A DNA stretch of 64,000 nt from Diphasiastrum complanatum (GCA_029204225.1 CM055104.1:51252294-51316293), one strand, 5' to 3'. Shown: positions 22,958-34,350, numbered from the stretch's first letter. Notes: a model not told the origin generated them from the letters alone. Translations and numbers: made by a program.

Positions 22958-23526
22958 TGTGAAGAATTGCCAAAAATTGGCAAATATAGCTTGATTAAAA
23001 ACCATGAAGAATAGTGTAAATTTTGTACATAATTGGGTTCCACACATGTATGGCCAAAATGCCACTTGGCAACCCACTCCTAAAGTACATTAGGTCAAGT
23101 CAAGAGAGTTGGTCATGTCTATTTGGTGGTCATCCCTACTTTATAGGACCTAAACCTAAGTTTAAGGTGAAAATCTGACCAACTAGCTACCTACCAAGCA
23201 TAACTCTAGGATCTAGGCTAGGTTTTCATTTTAGGACAAGAAGAGTGAGTTAACTTCCTTATTACATGCTGGAAATCCACCTAACTTCAAGAAGGAAGTC
23301 GAATTTGCTTTGTAATCCAAGCTCCCATAGTGAGAAAGTTTTTGTGATCCAAATGCAACCAAATCAATTTCTACTTGTTTCTTAGCTTGCAGGCCGTACT
23401 ACAGTCTGTGGCTAACACGAGTGGGCTTGGATTTCAATGTTCATTAATGGTTCTGACTGTTAATGCTTGTTGTTTGTCAAATTGCCAATCTAGATCAACT
23501 TTTTTGTGTCTAGGTTTTTGATAGAT
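22958..23526 (+). repeat. Partial LTR of another retroelement
   Basis: TGTGAAGAATTGCCAAAAATTGG starts abruptly in the exon above, as an LTR would. The sequence has typical copia-LTR composition and runs to a CATTAGGGCCC motif at 23527 that resembles the ends of the T/Z/H3U/Y family. No second copy in this window confirms it. Confidence 0.4.
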
Positions 23527-23949
23527 CATTAGGGCCCTTTTTGAACTCAAAAAGGGCCTCTTCCTTGCCTAAACAAGTTTCTTAATAATAATTAGTGTAA
23601 TGCTAATCCATCCTACATGGCACCTTTACCACGGGTTACCACATAGAGTGAGCATGAGTTAAGAGCTATCTCTAAGATCTATTTGCACAGACTTTAGTAG
23701 GTTTGTTACATAGACTATACTAGGGTAACCTTAGAGTAGGACAAAGCCTATCATTGAATGTCATCCCAAAAGTACAACACATAGGACCTAGGCATGACAC
23801 AATACTCCATGTCTAGCTCATTTCAAGTGCATACTTCAAACTAACATTAAGCCAAATTTGTTTTTGAAGATCTTCTTGGACCTTGGACTTTTTCAAGATG
23901 GGAACAAAATGTCACTTGCATGTGAACTTAGAGAAGGAGTATTCCATTA
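23527..23949. other. Possible transposon end; otherwise nothing recognised
   Basis: 23527 begins CATTAGGGCCCTTTTTGAAC, similar to the MITE end at 56872 read inward. Just downstream is a 26-bp near-palindrome (GGGCCCTTTTTGA / AAAAAGGGCC). The following 380 bases have no coding signal and do not resemble the N-terminal part of gene T, so I am not sure this is the left end of copy D. Confidence 0.3.
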
Positions 23950-25220
23950 CATACATGAATGAGCAATGAAAATCATTGCAACAAACAAATCAGACATTGG
24001 CTAAAGAGATAACAAATCTAAAATTAGAGCTCACCAGATCTGTCACAAAGTTTGAAGAATTGCAATCTTCGAACATTAGTCTTCAAAAGATATTATATGG
24101 ATTTTAGCAAAAGCAACGAATCTCAACAGATGACCAATCAAAAGACAATACTAAAAGGTGCAAACTAGATGTTCTGACACCAGGTGGTGGTGCTAGTAAA
24201 AGACGCAAGAGATTGACGAAAGAATTTTTGAATAACATGGTCAGAGATCATTTCCAAAGCACCAAACATATGAAGCAATTCATGAAGGGTAAAGATTTGA
24301 TGTAGATTGTGGAAAATGAAACGAGTGATTCATTTTGTTTAAAGATTGCAAGAAGACTTGCTACCAGGTTTCAACTGAATCCAAATGTTAGAGAAATAGT
24401 TTATGTGTGTGATCAAGGAGGTGTGAGTCGAAAAGGATATAGAGCATTGAAAAAATTTATGAAAAAATCTGACCAAAACAGGTTGAAACGACATCAAATA
24501 TTACCTGCTTACAAATTGCTTCAAACTACAAAGCGAGAATGCAATTCATTTATAGAAATTGCATTGTTGCTATGCATGGAATATGCAACCCAAATCACGC
24601 GCGGATGTTAGCATTTAAAATCTAGAGGTAGTGTTATCAGAAATGGGACTTCACGGATGTGAATATTTCCAAGGACGTTGAGTTGAGTGGAAAAACTCAA
24701 GACTTGCCGGCAAAAGTTTCCATGGGGGCGCAAAAGCAAGGCATTTCTTGTCAAATCATACTGGACGAGAAAGTAGTCTTCAATGGGAGTATTGGAAGAG
24801 AGTGTGTGAATGCATAACAAATATTGGCTCGGATCCGCGTATGGCTGCCACACGTGCAAAAGTGTGGCAAGCATTTGATGCTTTGTCACTAACTATCAAT
24901 AAAAAAGACTTGAGGGAGGAAGATTATGATAGATATCAGACGGAAGTACAAGCATTCACTCGATTGATGATTGATGCATGGGGAGAAACACACACCACTC
25001 ATTATATGGTCAGTGTTTTGTCTTTATTTTTTTCTTTGTAAGTTCTATCCAAGTGAAATGTACTAATTAGATTCTTTTGCAAACAACACATTTTGTACGC
25101 TCATGGACCTTGGTTTTTAAAGACATATGGATCATTGGCTATTTGGAATACCCAAGGGATGGAGAAGAGTCATTATAGGGCCAAGGCTGCGTATTTCAAA
25201 AATTCAAGACATGGTGGAGG
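23950..25220 (+). pseudogene. Gene T transposase, copy D, 5' part
   Basis: Broken frames read like gene T of copy B: a coiled-coil stretch (EITNLKLELTRSVTKFEEL, about 24010), a basic KRCKLDVLTPGGGASKRRKR block, then VCDQGGVSRKGYRALKKFMK, which aligns with ACDFAGISREAYATIFKLIR of copy B. After a gap come ARHFLSNHTGRES (with a frame change), IGSDPRMAATRAKVWQ and AWGETHTTHYM. A GT intron donor follows at about 25010, and the last exon begins ILYAHGPWFLKTYGS, NTQGMEKSHYRARAAYF. The GDLK region seen in copy B is missing here. The copia at 25226-31382 splits the last exon. Confidence 0.7.
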
Positions 25221-25225
25221 TAAAG

Positions 25226-25906
25226 TGTAAAAATTACAGCAAATAAGGATCCTAAAACACTTGAAATGATGAGGGAAACAATAGATTATGATTTCATAAG
25301 ATTAGCACAAGTTGAACCACCAAAATCCATCAAAAATCTATGCTTGAACCTCACTAAATGGCCCAAATCCTTGAAGAAGGCTTCACACGTGTGAAAGTAC
25401 GGCCTCCCACAGTCTGAGTACTGTACACCAGACCTATATTCAATCCTATAATCATTAGTAATCACAAGTACTCAAACAATTATGAACATAGAGAGCAATT
25501 GCACCATTATGAGAGAAAAATCATGAAATTGCTTGATTGATTTTGGTGAGATATCATCACCTATATATACATGATCCATCACGGTTTTGGGCAGGTATGA
25601 GTAGCCCTAAACCTATCCCTAATGCTAATTTTGGTGGATCTTTCATCCCTACCAAGTTAGGGTTGGAATCTTGGAGATCCCTCAACAATGCAAAAATTAC
25701 CAAAAATAGCTCCTATTTTTTCTCCCTTGTATCTAAGCATAATTTGGACTCATTCCAAAGGTTCTAACACTTAGGTCTACTTGAGAACATCCTTATGAAT
25801 GGAATCCTATGCTATTTGGCACGTGTGACAAGCCACATCATGACCATCTACTATTTACAAGTCATATGACCAAAACTAGTCAAGCTAGAATTGTGAATTT
25901 TTAACA
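25226..25906 (-). repeat. 3' LTR of the 25226-31382 copia
   Basis: 681 bp; minus strand TGTTAAAAATTC to GTAATTTTTACA. A TATA-like TATATATAGG on the minus strand lies near 25560. The 76-codon ORF at 25537 is part of the LTR and is not a gene. Confidence 0.95.
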
Positions 25907-25920
25907 CTCCTCCTCACTAT

Positions 25921-28900
25921 CTAGCTTGGTTCAATCATTGCTTTACTAATCACTCCAAGTGATGATCTGAACTTCATAAAAGGTGTCTTTTGAAGTGGTT
26001 TAGTAAGTAGATCAGCTACACATTCATTGCTTGGAACATGCTCCAAAGCAATCTCCTTGGCTTGCACCATTTCTCTCACAAAGTGATGGCATATCTCAAT
26101 GTGCTTAGATCTTGCATGGAAGATTGGGTTATATGCAAGGTGTTGGGCTGATATATTGTCATTGTAGATGATTGGTGCCTCCTCTGAATCCATGATCTTT
26201 AGTTCCACCAATAATCTCTTGATCCAAAGTACCTCCTTTGTAGTGGTTCTCAAAGCTTTGTACTCGGCCTCGGTTGAAGATAGAGATATAGTTTCTTGCT
26301 TTTTTGAAAGCCATGAAACCACACCTTCTCCTATGAAAGTTGAATAGGAACTTGTTGATTTCTTATCCCTCTTGTCCCCTGCAAAATCTGAATCACTAAA
26401 TGCATGAAGGTTAATCACATCTCCTCTATATAGAATCCCAAAATCCAATGTACCTGAGATGTATCTTAGAATCCTCTTAGCCTTTTTCCAATGGATATTC
26501 AATGGCTTTTGCATGGATTGGCTCAACCTACATACACTAAAGCTAAGATATGGTCTAGTTATAGTGATCCACATTAAGGAACCTATAAGTTGCCTAAACA
26601 AAGTGATGTCCATGAAGGATCTTTCATCATCTTCATTTGGCACTTTTACATCTTGCTCCATTGGTGTGTCAACACTTTTGCATAATTCCATCTTAAACTT
26701 CTTCAAAAGACTTTGAGCATAGTTTACTTGACTTATAAAGATAAAATCAGACCCTCTAAGTACTTCTATGCCTAAGATGAAGTGAAGACACCCTAGATTT
26801 ACCATCTTGAACTCTAAGGATAGATCTATCTTGATTTTTTCAATACAATCAACACTATTTCCACTAATGATGATGTCATCTACATAAATGAGTAAAAGTA
26901 CAATACCAACATCATCAAACTTAATGTAAAGAGTGGGATCATATTCACTTTGAACAAAAGAAAGTGAAATAAGATAGTAATGTAGTCTTGAATTCCAAGA
27001 TCTCGAGGCTTGCTTCAAGCCATAGATGCTTCTTTGGAGATGGCATACTTTGTTCTCCATTCCATGCTTGATGAACCCTTGTGGCTGTTCCATATAGATA
27101 TCCTCTTCCAAAAAACCATTCAAGAAAGCATTAGAGACATCCATTTGACATAGAATCCATCCAAAATGTGATGCAAGTGCAATGATTAGTCTTATTGTGA
27201 CCATCTTGGCCACGGGTGCAAAAGTTTCCTCATAGTCTATCCCTCTCTCTTGAGCATAACCTTTTGCAACTAATCTTGCTTTATGTTTGTTAACACTCCC
27301 ATTTGCATTCAACTTAAGCTTGAAGACCCACTTGCATCCTATTACATTCCTTTGAGGTCTCTCAACAAGCAACCAAGTTTCATTCTCAATCAAGGCATCA
27401 TACTCATCCAACATAGCTTTATACCATTCTTTGGAGTTCAATGCATCTTCAACATTAGACGGTTCTTCAAAACTAGATAAAGCATAAGAAGTGGATGATA
27501 TACCCTCAACTTTCTGTCCTTTGCCTTGATATGTGAGCCTTGATGGCTCCACTTTTGCCCTTGAAGATCTCCTTGGTGTGATAGGTGGGTTTGGTGCTTG
27601 CTCCTCCATGAGCTCCTCCTCAAAACCAAGATCTTGCTCCTCGGCCATCTTCTTCTTGATTGTTGGAGCACTTGAGCCTTCTTCAAGCATATGCATATGA
27701 TGTTCATCAAAGATGACATCCCTTGAAACAACAAATTTGTTCAAGGATGGGAGATAGACTTTGTAGCCCTTGCTTGAGCTTGCATATCCAAGCATGATCC
27801 CTCTTGTGGAAGATGGATCCTCCTTGGTTCTTGTTTCCAATGGCACATGCACATAACATATACACCCAAAAACTTTCAAGTGATTAAGATTGGGTTTCTT
27901 TCCATACAACATCTCATAAGGAGTTTTGCCTTCAATTGCTTTGCAAGACACCCTATTCATCAAGTAGTTTGCACATACAAGAGACTCACCCCAAAAGGAT
28001 TTGGGCAAACAAGCATCTAATCTTAAAGCCTTAGAACATTCACATAATGTTCTATTCCTTCTTTCAGCAACTCCATTTTGTTGAGGAGTGTAAGGACAAG
28101 AAGTCTCTTTCTTGATCCCTTCCTCCTCACAAAAGGCCTTGAACTCATTGGAGATGAATTCTCCACCATTGTCACTTCTAAGAATCTTGATGCTATGATT
28201 ATGATGCTTTTCCACAAACAACTTGAACTTTACAAAAGTATCAAATACTTGAGACTTGAAGGAAAGTAAGAACACCCAACAATATCTTGAGTAGTCATCA
28301 ATGAAGGTTAAAAACATGGATGAACCTCCATTAGATTTGGTGCTAGCAATGTGCACATCCGAGTGTATGAGTTCAAGAGGATGAGATGACTTTGTGATGG
28401 AGTTAGGAAACACCTTCTTATGTGCCTTGGATAAGGCACAAGCTTCACAAACCTTGTCTTCCTTCCCAATAGACCTTGGTAGGCCTAAAGCATACTCCTC
28501 CTTGATCATAGCCTCCATGGAACCCGAGTTGACATGTCCAAGTCTTTTGTGCCATAAAGTAAAGGTAGATATCTTGCTCTTCTCGGCCAACATGACAACA
28601 TTAGTATCCACAAATGCATCCAGCTTATAAAGTTTGTCAAGTCTAGTGCCCTTAGCCACTATCTTACCCTTCTTCTTGATGAAACATTCATTTGAAGCAA
28701 AGTCAACATTGAAACCATTGTCTACCATTTGGCCAACACTTAGTAGATTCTTTGTTATTGTAGGAATGTACAAAACACCTTCTATGTTGATCTTTTTGGA
28801 AGATCCTAAGCAAAGGGGAATGCTACCAACTCCTTCAATCTTACAAGCTTCATCATTTGCTGTATAGATAGACTTTATAGGTCCATCATAAGATAAGAGA

Positions 28901-29889
28901 GAAGAGAAAAACTCCCTTTTACTAGTCATGTGTGAACTAGCACCCGAGTCAATCCACCAAGGATCTTCTCCTTTGAAGCTTGTTGAAGAAAATATGGACA
29001 TCATGAGAGAGTCCTCATGTGAACTCTCCTCCTCCTCCTCTTTGCTCATGTTGGATTGGCTTTTATCTTGCTTCCTCTTGAAGCATTCCGAGGCATAATG
29101 CCCCATCTTGCTACAATAGTAGCACTTCACCTTTGATTTGTCCTTCTTGACTTTGGTGGTTGATGGAGATGCCTTTGGGGGTCCTTCTTGATCCTCAAGC
29201 TTTGTAGACTTCTTGAATGTTGATCCTTTGGCTTTGGACTTGCCTTTGCCTTTGGTGAAGAGAGCTTGGTCATCTCCACCTTGGATGGAAAGCCTATCCA
29301 TCCTCTCTTGCATTTGGCTCCTTCTTGATTCCTCGGCCATGAGTGTGCCTTGGAGTTCTTCAAGTATGGGTAGCTTACCCATAATTGCATATCCCTGAAC
29401 CAAATTGTCAAATTCAAAGCTTAGTCCATTCAATATGAGTTGAACAAGCTCTTCATCCTTGATAGGGTCACCTATAAAGGCTAGCTCTTTGTTCAATTCC
29501 TTTACTCTTAGGACAAAAGTATGTGCACTCTCTCCTTTCTTTTGATAGCTTCTATAGATTTGATTCTTCAAAGCTAACATTCTAGTTTGGTTCTTGGATT
29601 CATAGACCTTTTGCAAAGTCTCCCAAGCATCTTGAGCTGAAGTGCAATCTCCTACCTCTCTTAAGAGTTCATTTGCAACATTCATTTTTATGCAATGTAG
29701 TGCAACATTGCACCTCTTGATGTATTTGGCTTTTTCTTGAGGATGAATAGGTTCACCCTCCTTACCATTTACAATTTCCATCAGATCTTGCATGATCATG
29801 ATAGATTCCATTCTAACTTTCCATATGGAATAGTTAGTTTTGTTGAGCCTTTCATTAGTATCCAAAAGATATGCATTTATAGATGCCAT
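25921..29889 (-). CDS. Copia gag-pol polyprotein, intact
   Basis: 1322 residues in one frame. Gag (about 1-230) starts MASINAYLLDTNERLNKTNY. The zinc knuckle is CYYCSKMGHYASEC and the aspartic protease site is WWIDSGASSHMT. Integrase carries HHCC (HKRLGHVN ... CEACALSKAH) and the acidic core (HSDVH, FIDDYSRYCW, LRSDNGGEF, PQQNGVAERRNRTL). The RT has CKWVFKLKLNANGS, QMDVSNAFLNGFLEEDIYM, SIYGLKQASRSWN and the catalytic box LLIYVDDIIISG. RNase H has FSDSDFAGDKRDKKSTSSY, SSTEAEYKAL and ARSKHIEICHHFVRE. It ends a few bases before the purine tract. All catalytic motifs are present. The start is the ATG ahead of the conserved gag N-terminus. Confidence 0.97.
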   Translation of the reverse strand: MASINAYLLDTNERLNKTNYSIWKVRMESIMIMQDLMEIVNGKEGEPIHPQEKAKYIKRCNVALHCIKMNVANELLREVGDCTSAQDAWETLQKVYESKNQTRMLALKNQIYRSYQKKGESAHTFVLRVKELNKELAFIGDPIKDEELVQLILNGLSFEFDNLVQGYAIMGKLPILEELQGTLMAEESRRSQMQERMDRLSIQGGDDQALFTKGKGKSKAKGSTFKKSTKLEDQEGPPKASPSTTKVKKDKSKVKCYYCSKMGHYASECFKRKQDKSQSNMSKEEEEESSHEDSLMMSIFSSTSFKGEDPWWIDSGASSHMTSKREFFSSLLSYDGPIKSIYTANDEACKIEGVGSIPLCLGSSKKINIEGVLYIPTITKNLLSVGQMVDNGFNVDFASNECFIKKKGKIVAKGTRLDKLYKLDAFVDTNVVMLAEKSKISTFTLWHKRLGHVNSGSMEAMIKEEYALGLPRSIGKEDKVCEACALSKAHKKVFPNSITKSSHPLELIHSDVHIASTKSNGGSSMFLTFIDDYSRYCWVFLLSFKSQVFDTFVKFKLFVEKHHNHSIKILRSDNGGEFISNEFKAFCEEEGIKKETSCPYTPQQNGVAERRNRTLCECSKALRLDACLPKSFWGESLVCANYLMNRVSCKAIEGKTPYEMLYGKKPNLNHLKVFGCICYVHVPLETRTKEDPSSTRGIMLGYASSSKGYKVYLPSLNKFVVSRDVIFDEHHMHMLEEGSSAPTIKKKMAEEQDLGFEEELMEEQAPNPPITPRRSSRAKVEPSRLTYQGKGQKVEGISSTSYALSSFEEPSNVEDALNSKEWYKAMLDEYDALIENETWLLVERPQRNVIGCKWVFKLKLNANGSVNKHKARLVAKGYAQERGIDYEETFAPVAKMVTIRLIIALASHFGWILCQMDVSNAFLNGFLEEDIYMEQPQGFIKHGMENKVCHLQRSIYGLKQASRSWNSRLHYYLISLSFVQSEYDPTLYIKFDDVGIVLLLIYVDDIIISGNSVDCIEKIKIDLSLEFKMVNLGCLHFILGIEVLRGSDFIFISQVNYAQSLLKKFKMELCKSVDTPMEQDVKVPNEDDERSFMDITLFRQLIGSLMWITITRPYLSFSVCRLSQSMQKPLNIHWKKAKRILRYISGTLDFGILYRGDVINLHAFSDSDFAGDKRDKKSTSSYSTFIGEGVVSWLSKKQETISLSSTEAEYKALRTTTKEVLWIKRLLVELKIMDSEEAPIIYNDNISAQHLAYNPIFHARSKHIEICHHFVREMVQAKEIALEHVPSNECVADLLTKPLQKTPFMKFRSSLGVISKAMIEPS

Positions 29890-30687
29890 CTAGTCTCCTA
29901 ATCAAGGACTTGACACAAATGAAGGTTACTTCTATTGATTTGATTGAAGGTCTACCTTATCCCACTTCTTAGGGACCTGAAAAGATCAGTAATAGACTTC
30001 CTATAAAGATCTAAGAATGATCTCTAACAAAATCAAATCATAGAATACTAGAAACAATGCACTTGCTTGATTGAAGTAGACAATACTAGTAGAATTGCCC
30101 CTCTTTCTATAAAGAACATTAAAGCTTCCAAATGATCTGATCAAGAGTGAATTTCAGCAACCTAATATACTTCCAAAATCACTTGTAAAAGATCTAAATG
30201 GAACTTAATGAGGATGCAACACAATCTACTATCCAATCACAAGCAAAAAATGATCAAAATTGATGAAAAATTGATCTAATTTGGTGCATAAGTCAAGCAA
30301 TGGTTGGACTGAACCTAAATCACTTTAGGAGGTGCCTACTACACCTTAGAACAGCCTTGAAGAGTCCCCAAAACTCTGATCTTCCCTCTCCTTGAATGCT
30401 AGAAAGCCTTCTCTATGAAATCACCTCCAAAACTCGCTTAGAAATCAATGCTTGGAGCAAGCAAAACTTGCTATCTTGGTAATGTGAATTGAATTCAACT
30501 TTGCCTCTGGTTTTAGACACCTAAACACCTGCAAATGAAGTCACACAACACCAATCTCCAATGTATTTGACTCACTTTGAGTTCTAGAATCAATACTAGA
30601 TGCTAAGATCCAATCTACACAAGATTTAGATCAAAAATTGTGATCAAATTGAATGAAAATCAAGGATTTAGCTCATTTCAGCATTTA

Positions 30688-30700
30688 GGCTCTGATACCA
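30688..30700 (-). other. Primer-binding site, initiator tRNA-Met type
   Basis: Plus strand ggctctgatacca directly abuts the LTR at 30701. The minus strand reads TGGTATCAGAGCC. Confidence 0.95.
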
Positions 30701-31382
30701 TGTAAAAATTACAGCAAATAAGGATCCTAAAACACTTCAAATGATGAGGGAAACAATAGATTATGATTTCATAAGATTAGCACAAGTTGAACCACCAAAA
30801 TCCATCAAAAATCTATGCTTGAACCTCACTAAATGGCCCAAATCCTTGAAGAAGGCTTCACACGTGTGAAAGTACGGCCTCCCACAGTCTGAGTACTGTA
30901 CACCAGACCTATATTCAATCCTATAATCATTAGTAATCACAAGTACTCAAACAATTATGAACATAGAGAGCAATTGCACCATTATGAGAGAAAAATCATG
31001 AAATTGCTTGATTGATTTTGGTGAGATATCATCACCTATATATACATGATCCATCACGGTTTTGGGCAGGTATGAGTAGCCCTAAACCTATCCCTAATGC
31101 TAATTTTGGTGGATCTTTCATCCCTACCAAGTTAGGGTTGGAATCTTGGAGATCCCTCAACAATGCAAAAATTACCAAAAATAGCTCCTATTTTTTCTCC
31201 CTTGTATCTAAGCATAATTTGGACTCATTCCAAAGGTTCTAACACTTAGGTCTACTTGAGAACATCCTTATGAATGGAATCCTATGCTATTTGGCACGTG
31301 TGACAAGCCACATCATGACCATCTAACTATTTACAAGTCATATGACCAAAACTAGTCAAGCTAGAATTGTGAATTTTTAACA
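30701..31382 (-). repeat. 5' LTR of the 25226-31382 copia
   Basis: 682 bp, near-identical to 25226-25906 (G/C difference near 30738 and one extra A near 31326). It is followed by TSD TAAAG. Confidence 0.95.
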
Positions 31383-31387
31383 TAAAG

Positions 31388-31689
31388 GTCTTAGCAATGC
31401 CTTGGTAGAGATATTTCAATGGTTTTATAGAGGAGTTTTGAGCAGACAAAACATCGAAGAAACACGGGCTCTAGGGTTGACTTCAATGATCTCTTCATCA
31501 AATTTAGCCAGAAGAGCCGCTTGGAAGTCATCCACAGCTAATGCAAGGCATAGGGAATGGAGGATGTCTCGGGTTCGTGTAGGGAAGCGGTGGGTTCCTT
31601 GGCAAAGAACATCCAATGAAGAGAATGGCATTTCAGAAATAGCGCACAATGAACAAATAGAATCTATTGGGAATATCAAATTGTTTTGA
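31388..31689 (+). pseudogene. Gene T transposase, copy D, 3' end
   Basis: This resumes the last exon of gene T after the copia: SNALVEIFQWFYRGVLSRQN, which aligns with YICQLFQWFYHRVQIQH of copy B. It then continues longer than copy B with a Ser/Arg-rich tail (SSNLARRAAWKSSTANARHR) to a stop at 31687-31689. Without the insertion the exon would be continuous apart from one TAAAG. Confidence 0.7.
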
Positions 31690-32132
31690 AGTATAGTGGT
31701 ATAATTTATTTGATTACTATAGATAGACTTTATTCGATACAATATTAAAATCATGTCTATTTTTGAAAAACTTTTTCTTATATAAGACCACTTTATCTCA
31801 TTTTCAAGGAACGAGCACTTTTTGGAGTTAACGCACAATCAGCAAGTAAATTTTAATCTCAAAAGTGTAGAAAACAAGTTCTTGTCAAGTGAAATTACTG
31901 TGATTCTTTTGTTGAATGAATTTTCTACAAATACTGCTGAAGAAAAACAGGATCCTAGCGTGAACGTCAACGAAATGGAAGAGGAAGAAGCAGAAGAGGA
32001 ATTAACACCCATGAAGGAAGCAGAAGCCATTGCTTCTGAAGTTTGTTCCCTCGTTGATGGTTGTTTGTCTGAATGCTTGGCCTCCTTGATCTGATAGCTT
32101 CTTGGCTACGTCAGATTATGACAAGATAGGTA
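31690..32132 (+). other. Unassigned stretch with one small acidic ORF
   Basis: An ORF at 31822-32094 encodes 90 residues with a Glu-rich middle (EMEEEEAEEELTPMKEAEA). It has no relative in this window and no recognisable domain. It could be chance or a gene fragment. Confidence 0.25.
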
Positions 32133-32348
32133 GGCTCTGATACCACTGATGGGGATCAAGATGGACGGGGATCGCGAAACTATCGCAACTACAAACTCGA
32201 CTCTCTTGCGATTCAGATGGAGTTTAGATATGATCGCTGGACACTACCAGCTAAATCACTCTACAATTCTCCAGAATGTAGTCAGGAACTGCTGATCTAC
32301 GTTTTGTAAATTAATACAACATTCAACAAATTCAACCAAGATGGCTTA
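32133..32348 (-). repeat. PBS plus LTR-end fragment of a minus-strand retroelement
   Basis: The plus strand at 32133-32145 reads ggctctgatacca (minus TGGTATCAGAGCC), followed after one base by TGATGGGGATCAAG, which looks like the reverse complement of an LTR end (...CCCCATCA). Only about 200 bp of the presumed LTR is left before the gene-Z homologue begins. Confidence 0.55.
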
Positions 32349-33289
32349 AGTTGCATCAACATCTGCCCAACCGGAGGACGTAGACGACTCCGATCACATG
32401 CTGCGAATACGTGACCTTGTCCCAGTGATAATTAATGGGCAAGAGTATTCGTTTCTGCATGACTTGCAACATATCCTCGGCTTACGAGAGGATGAGATGT
32501 TGACAGGATTAGTGAAATTGTAAAATGGCACCAACACCTTTGACCACTCAGTGCCAGACGATACATTTCGACAGTTGATTGGAGATGACGCAGATACTCC
32601 TGAGCAAGCTCTGGCAAAATTTTTGTGTGAACTAAAGACTCTGCAACCATCGGAGGTTGAGCATAAACAATTTGGAAAATTATCGATTTCCACAACTGAG
32701 ATGCCATACAGAGGCCATGGAATTGTGCTTGCAAAAAGTGAGAATGAGGATGAAGGATCTCAGACAATTCTTTGTCAATAAATACTCTCGTCCATGCTTA
32801 TTCCCATTTTTGAGTCTGTTTATTGTAATTATAACATTCTTATATAATGTATTGCAGTATGCGGTGGAGATTGACAGTTTTGCAATGAGGAGCGGAGGTT
32901 CTCGTGAGGACTGAACAGAGCGAAGGCCAGATGCATCCCTAGCATACTACATTGGACAATTCCCTGACAACGATATCTTCTGTTTCAGCAATGAGTATAG
33001 TCCTGATGGGCCCACTGAGCTAGTCAAGTGCAAAGCATTATCAAAGCACCTTGCAAATGCTCCAATTCCACAGACTGCACCAAAGGCCTACTGTGTACAA
33101 AGGAGCGCTATCTTGCAGGACTTCTACCCGAGGTTTGAGTCCAGATTACTTCTGGCCTCAGCGGTTGGACCTTATGAGGAGCATGCTGATGCTGCTAAGT
33201 TAGCATCAGAGTTAATGAAGCCAACAATAGGACTAGAAAATAGATCAGAGTCACTGCTCGAAGCACTGGCTAATATAAAAGAATTTTAA
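32349..33289 (+). pseudogene. Divergent homologue of gene Z
   Basis: Exon 1 (to about 32773) reads MLRIRDLVPVIINGQEYSFL with one in-frame TAA near 32521, then PDDTFRQLIGDDADTPEQAL. A GT donor near 32774 and a TTGCAG acceptor at 32853 enclose a short AT-rich intron. Exon 2 begins AVEIDSFAMRSGGSRED, which aligns with ALIIDDFATRRGGFRQ of gene Z in copy B, with the intron at the identical place. One TGA follows, then LAYYIGQFPDNDIFCFSNEY, matching LGHYLRHFLKNEICIAHSKL, and the frame runs to TAA at 33287-33289. Sequence identity is low but intron position and motif order are kept, so this is an older branch of the Z family. Function unknown. Confidence 0.65.
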
Positions 33290-33299
33290 ATGAAAAGAT

Positions 33300-34350
33300 C
33301 ACTGGATTCAAGCAATGGAGGACAAAATGACATCCATGTATAAGAACAATGTATGGACACTTGCACCTATACCTGATGGAAGAAAACCAGTCAAATACAA
33401 GTGGATATACAAGATCAAAACAGGTCCTGATGGAGAAAACATCAGATACAAAGCGAGGTTGGTTGCAAAAGGTTTTTCACAGAAATATGGGATCAACTAC
33501 ACTGATACTTTCTCACCGGTAGTCAAACATACATCAATTCGCTTGCTATTCGCTTATGCAGTGGCTCATGATCTCAAAATCCATATTTAGGATGAGAAAA
33601 TTGCTTTCTTGCATGTAGAATTAGAAGAAGACTTATTCATGGACCAAGCACTTGGTTTTATAAGCCAAGAATATCCAAAATACGGATGTCACATGAATAA
33701 AAGCATTTATGGTCTAAAACAAGTAGCCAGACAATGGTATAGAAAGAAGGATGAAGCACTACATTCCTTAGGCTTCGAACCTCTATTCGTTGAATGGATC
33801 GTTGCATTGGAAGTTGGCGAAGAGAGTAGTACAATATCTCTAGGAAACGAAAGACTATGGACTGTGTTATTCAAAGGGAGCTGGATTTCAGATCGAATCT
33901 TATAGTGATGCAAGCTGGGCATCCATAGGATGATAACAAAAGTATTTCAGGAGTGTACTCTAGCATCTGGCGTAGCCATACTATGAATAAGCAAGAAGCA
34001 ACAACAGTAGCTCAATTTTCCTGTGAAGCCGAATATGTAGCAGCAGCCAAGATGGAAAACGAGCTGATATGGATCAAACAAATGTTAGAAGGGTTTGATG
34101 ATATTATTTCTGAACCTTATGTCTTGTTAATGGATAACACTTTAGCAATCTATCTTACGAAAGATCCTGTATTTCATTCAAAGCATATTGCTATCAAGTA
34201 TCATGTTATTCGAGACTTAGTCGAAAAGAAGATACTGAAGACAGTCTTCATACCTACAAATGATAGTTGATATCTTTACAAAGCCACTCAATAAGGCTTT
34301 GTTTGAGAAGCAACGAAGAAGATTGGGATTAATCCACCTGCCCACTTTGA
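33300..34350 (+). pseudogene. Copia RT-RNase H fragment
   Basis: Frames with stops read [50 protein letters not shown], then after a stop ELEEDLFMDQALGF, KSIYGLKQVARQWYRK. The YVDD part is lost by deletion. RNase H follows (KQEATTVAQFSCEAEYVAAA, FHSKHIAIKYHVIRDLV) and ends LGLIHLPTLRGSC. Gag, protease and integrase are missing. It belongs to a different copia lineage from the elements at 12 and 25 kb. Confidence 0.85.

Larger units (their letters stand above)
25226..31382 (-). mobile_element. Young, apparently complete Ty1/copia element, TSD TAAAG
   Basis: The LTRs (25226-25906 and 30701-31382) differ, by eye, at one substitution and one single-base indel over about 682 bp. The duplication TAAAG is perfect at 25221-25225 and 31383-31387. 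The PBS (minus TGGTATCAGAGCC, 30688-30700) and a purine tract beside the other LTR (minus AGTGAGGAGGAGTG, 25907-25920) are present. One intact 1322-codon ORF has every domain. This is the best candidate in the window for a recently active autonomous element. It inserted into the last exon of gene T copy D. The leader 29890-30687 has no ORF. Confidence 0.97.

Noticed and set aside
23527-23560. Possible left terminus of transposon copy D
   Set aside because: It resembles a family end, but the next 400 bases are not gene T leader or N-terminus as in copies B and C, so I did not define copy D as an element from here.
25537-25767. 76-residue ORF present twice, identical at 31012
   Set aside because: Lies wholly within the two LTRs of the copia at 25226-31382 and on the strand opposite to the element.
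31425-31838. 137-residue minus-strand ORF
   Set aside because: Antisense to the conserved 3' end of gene T; not conserved in copy B.
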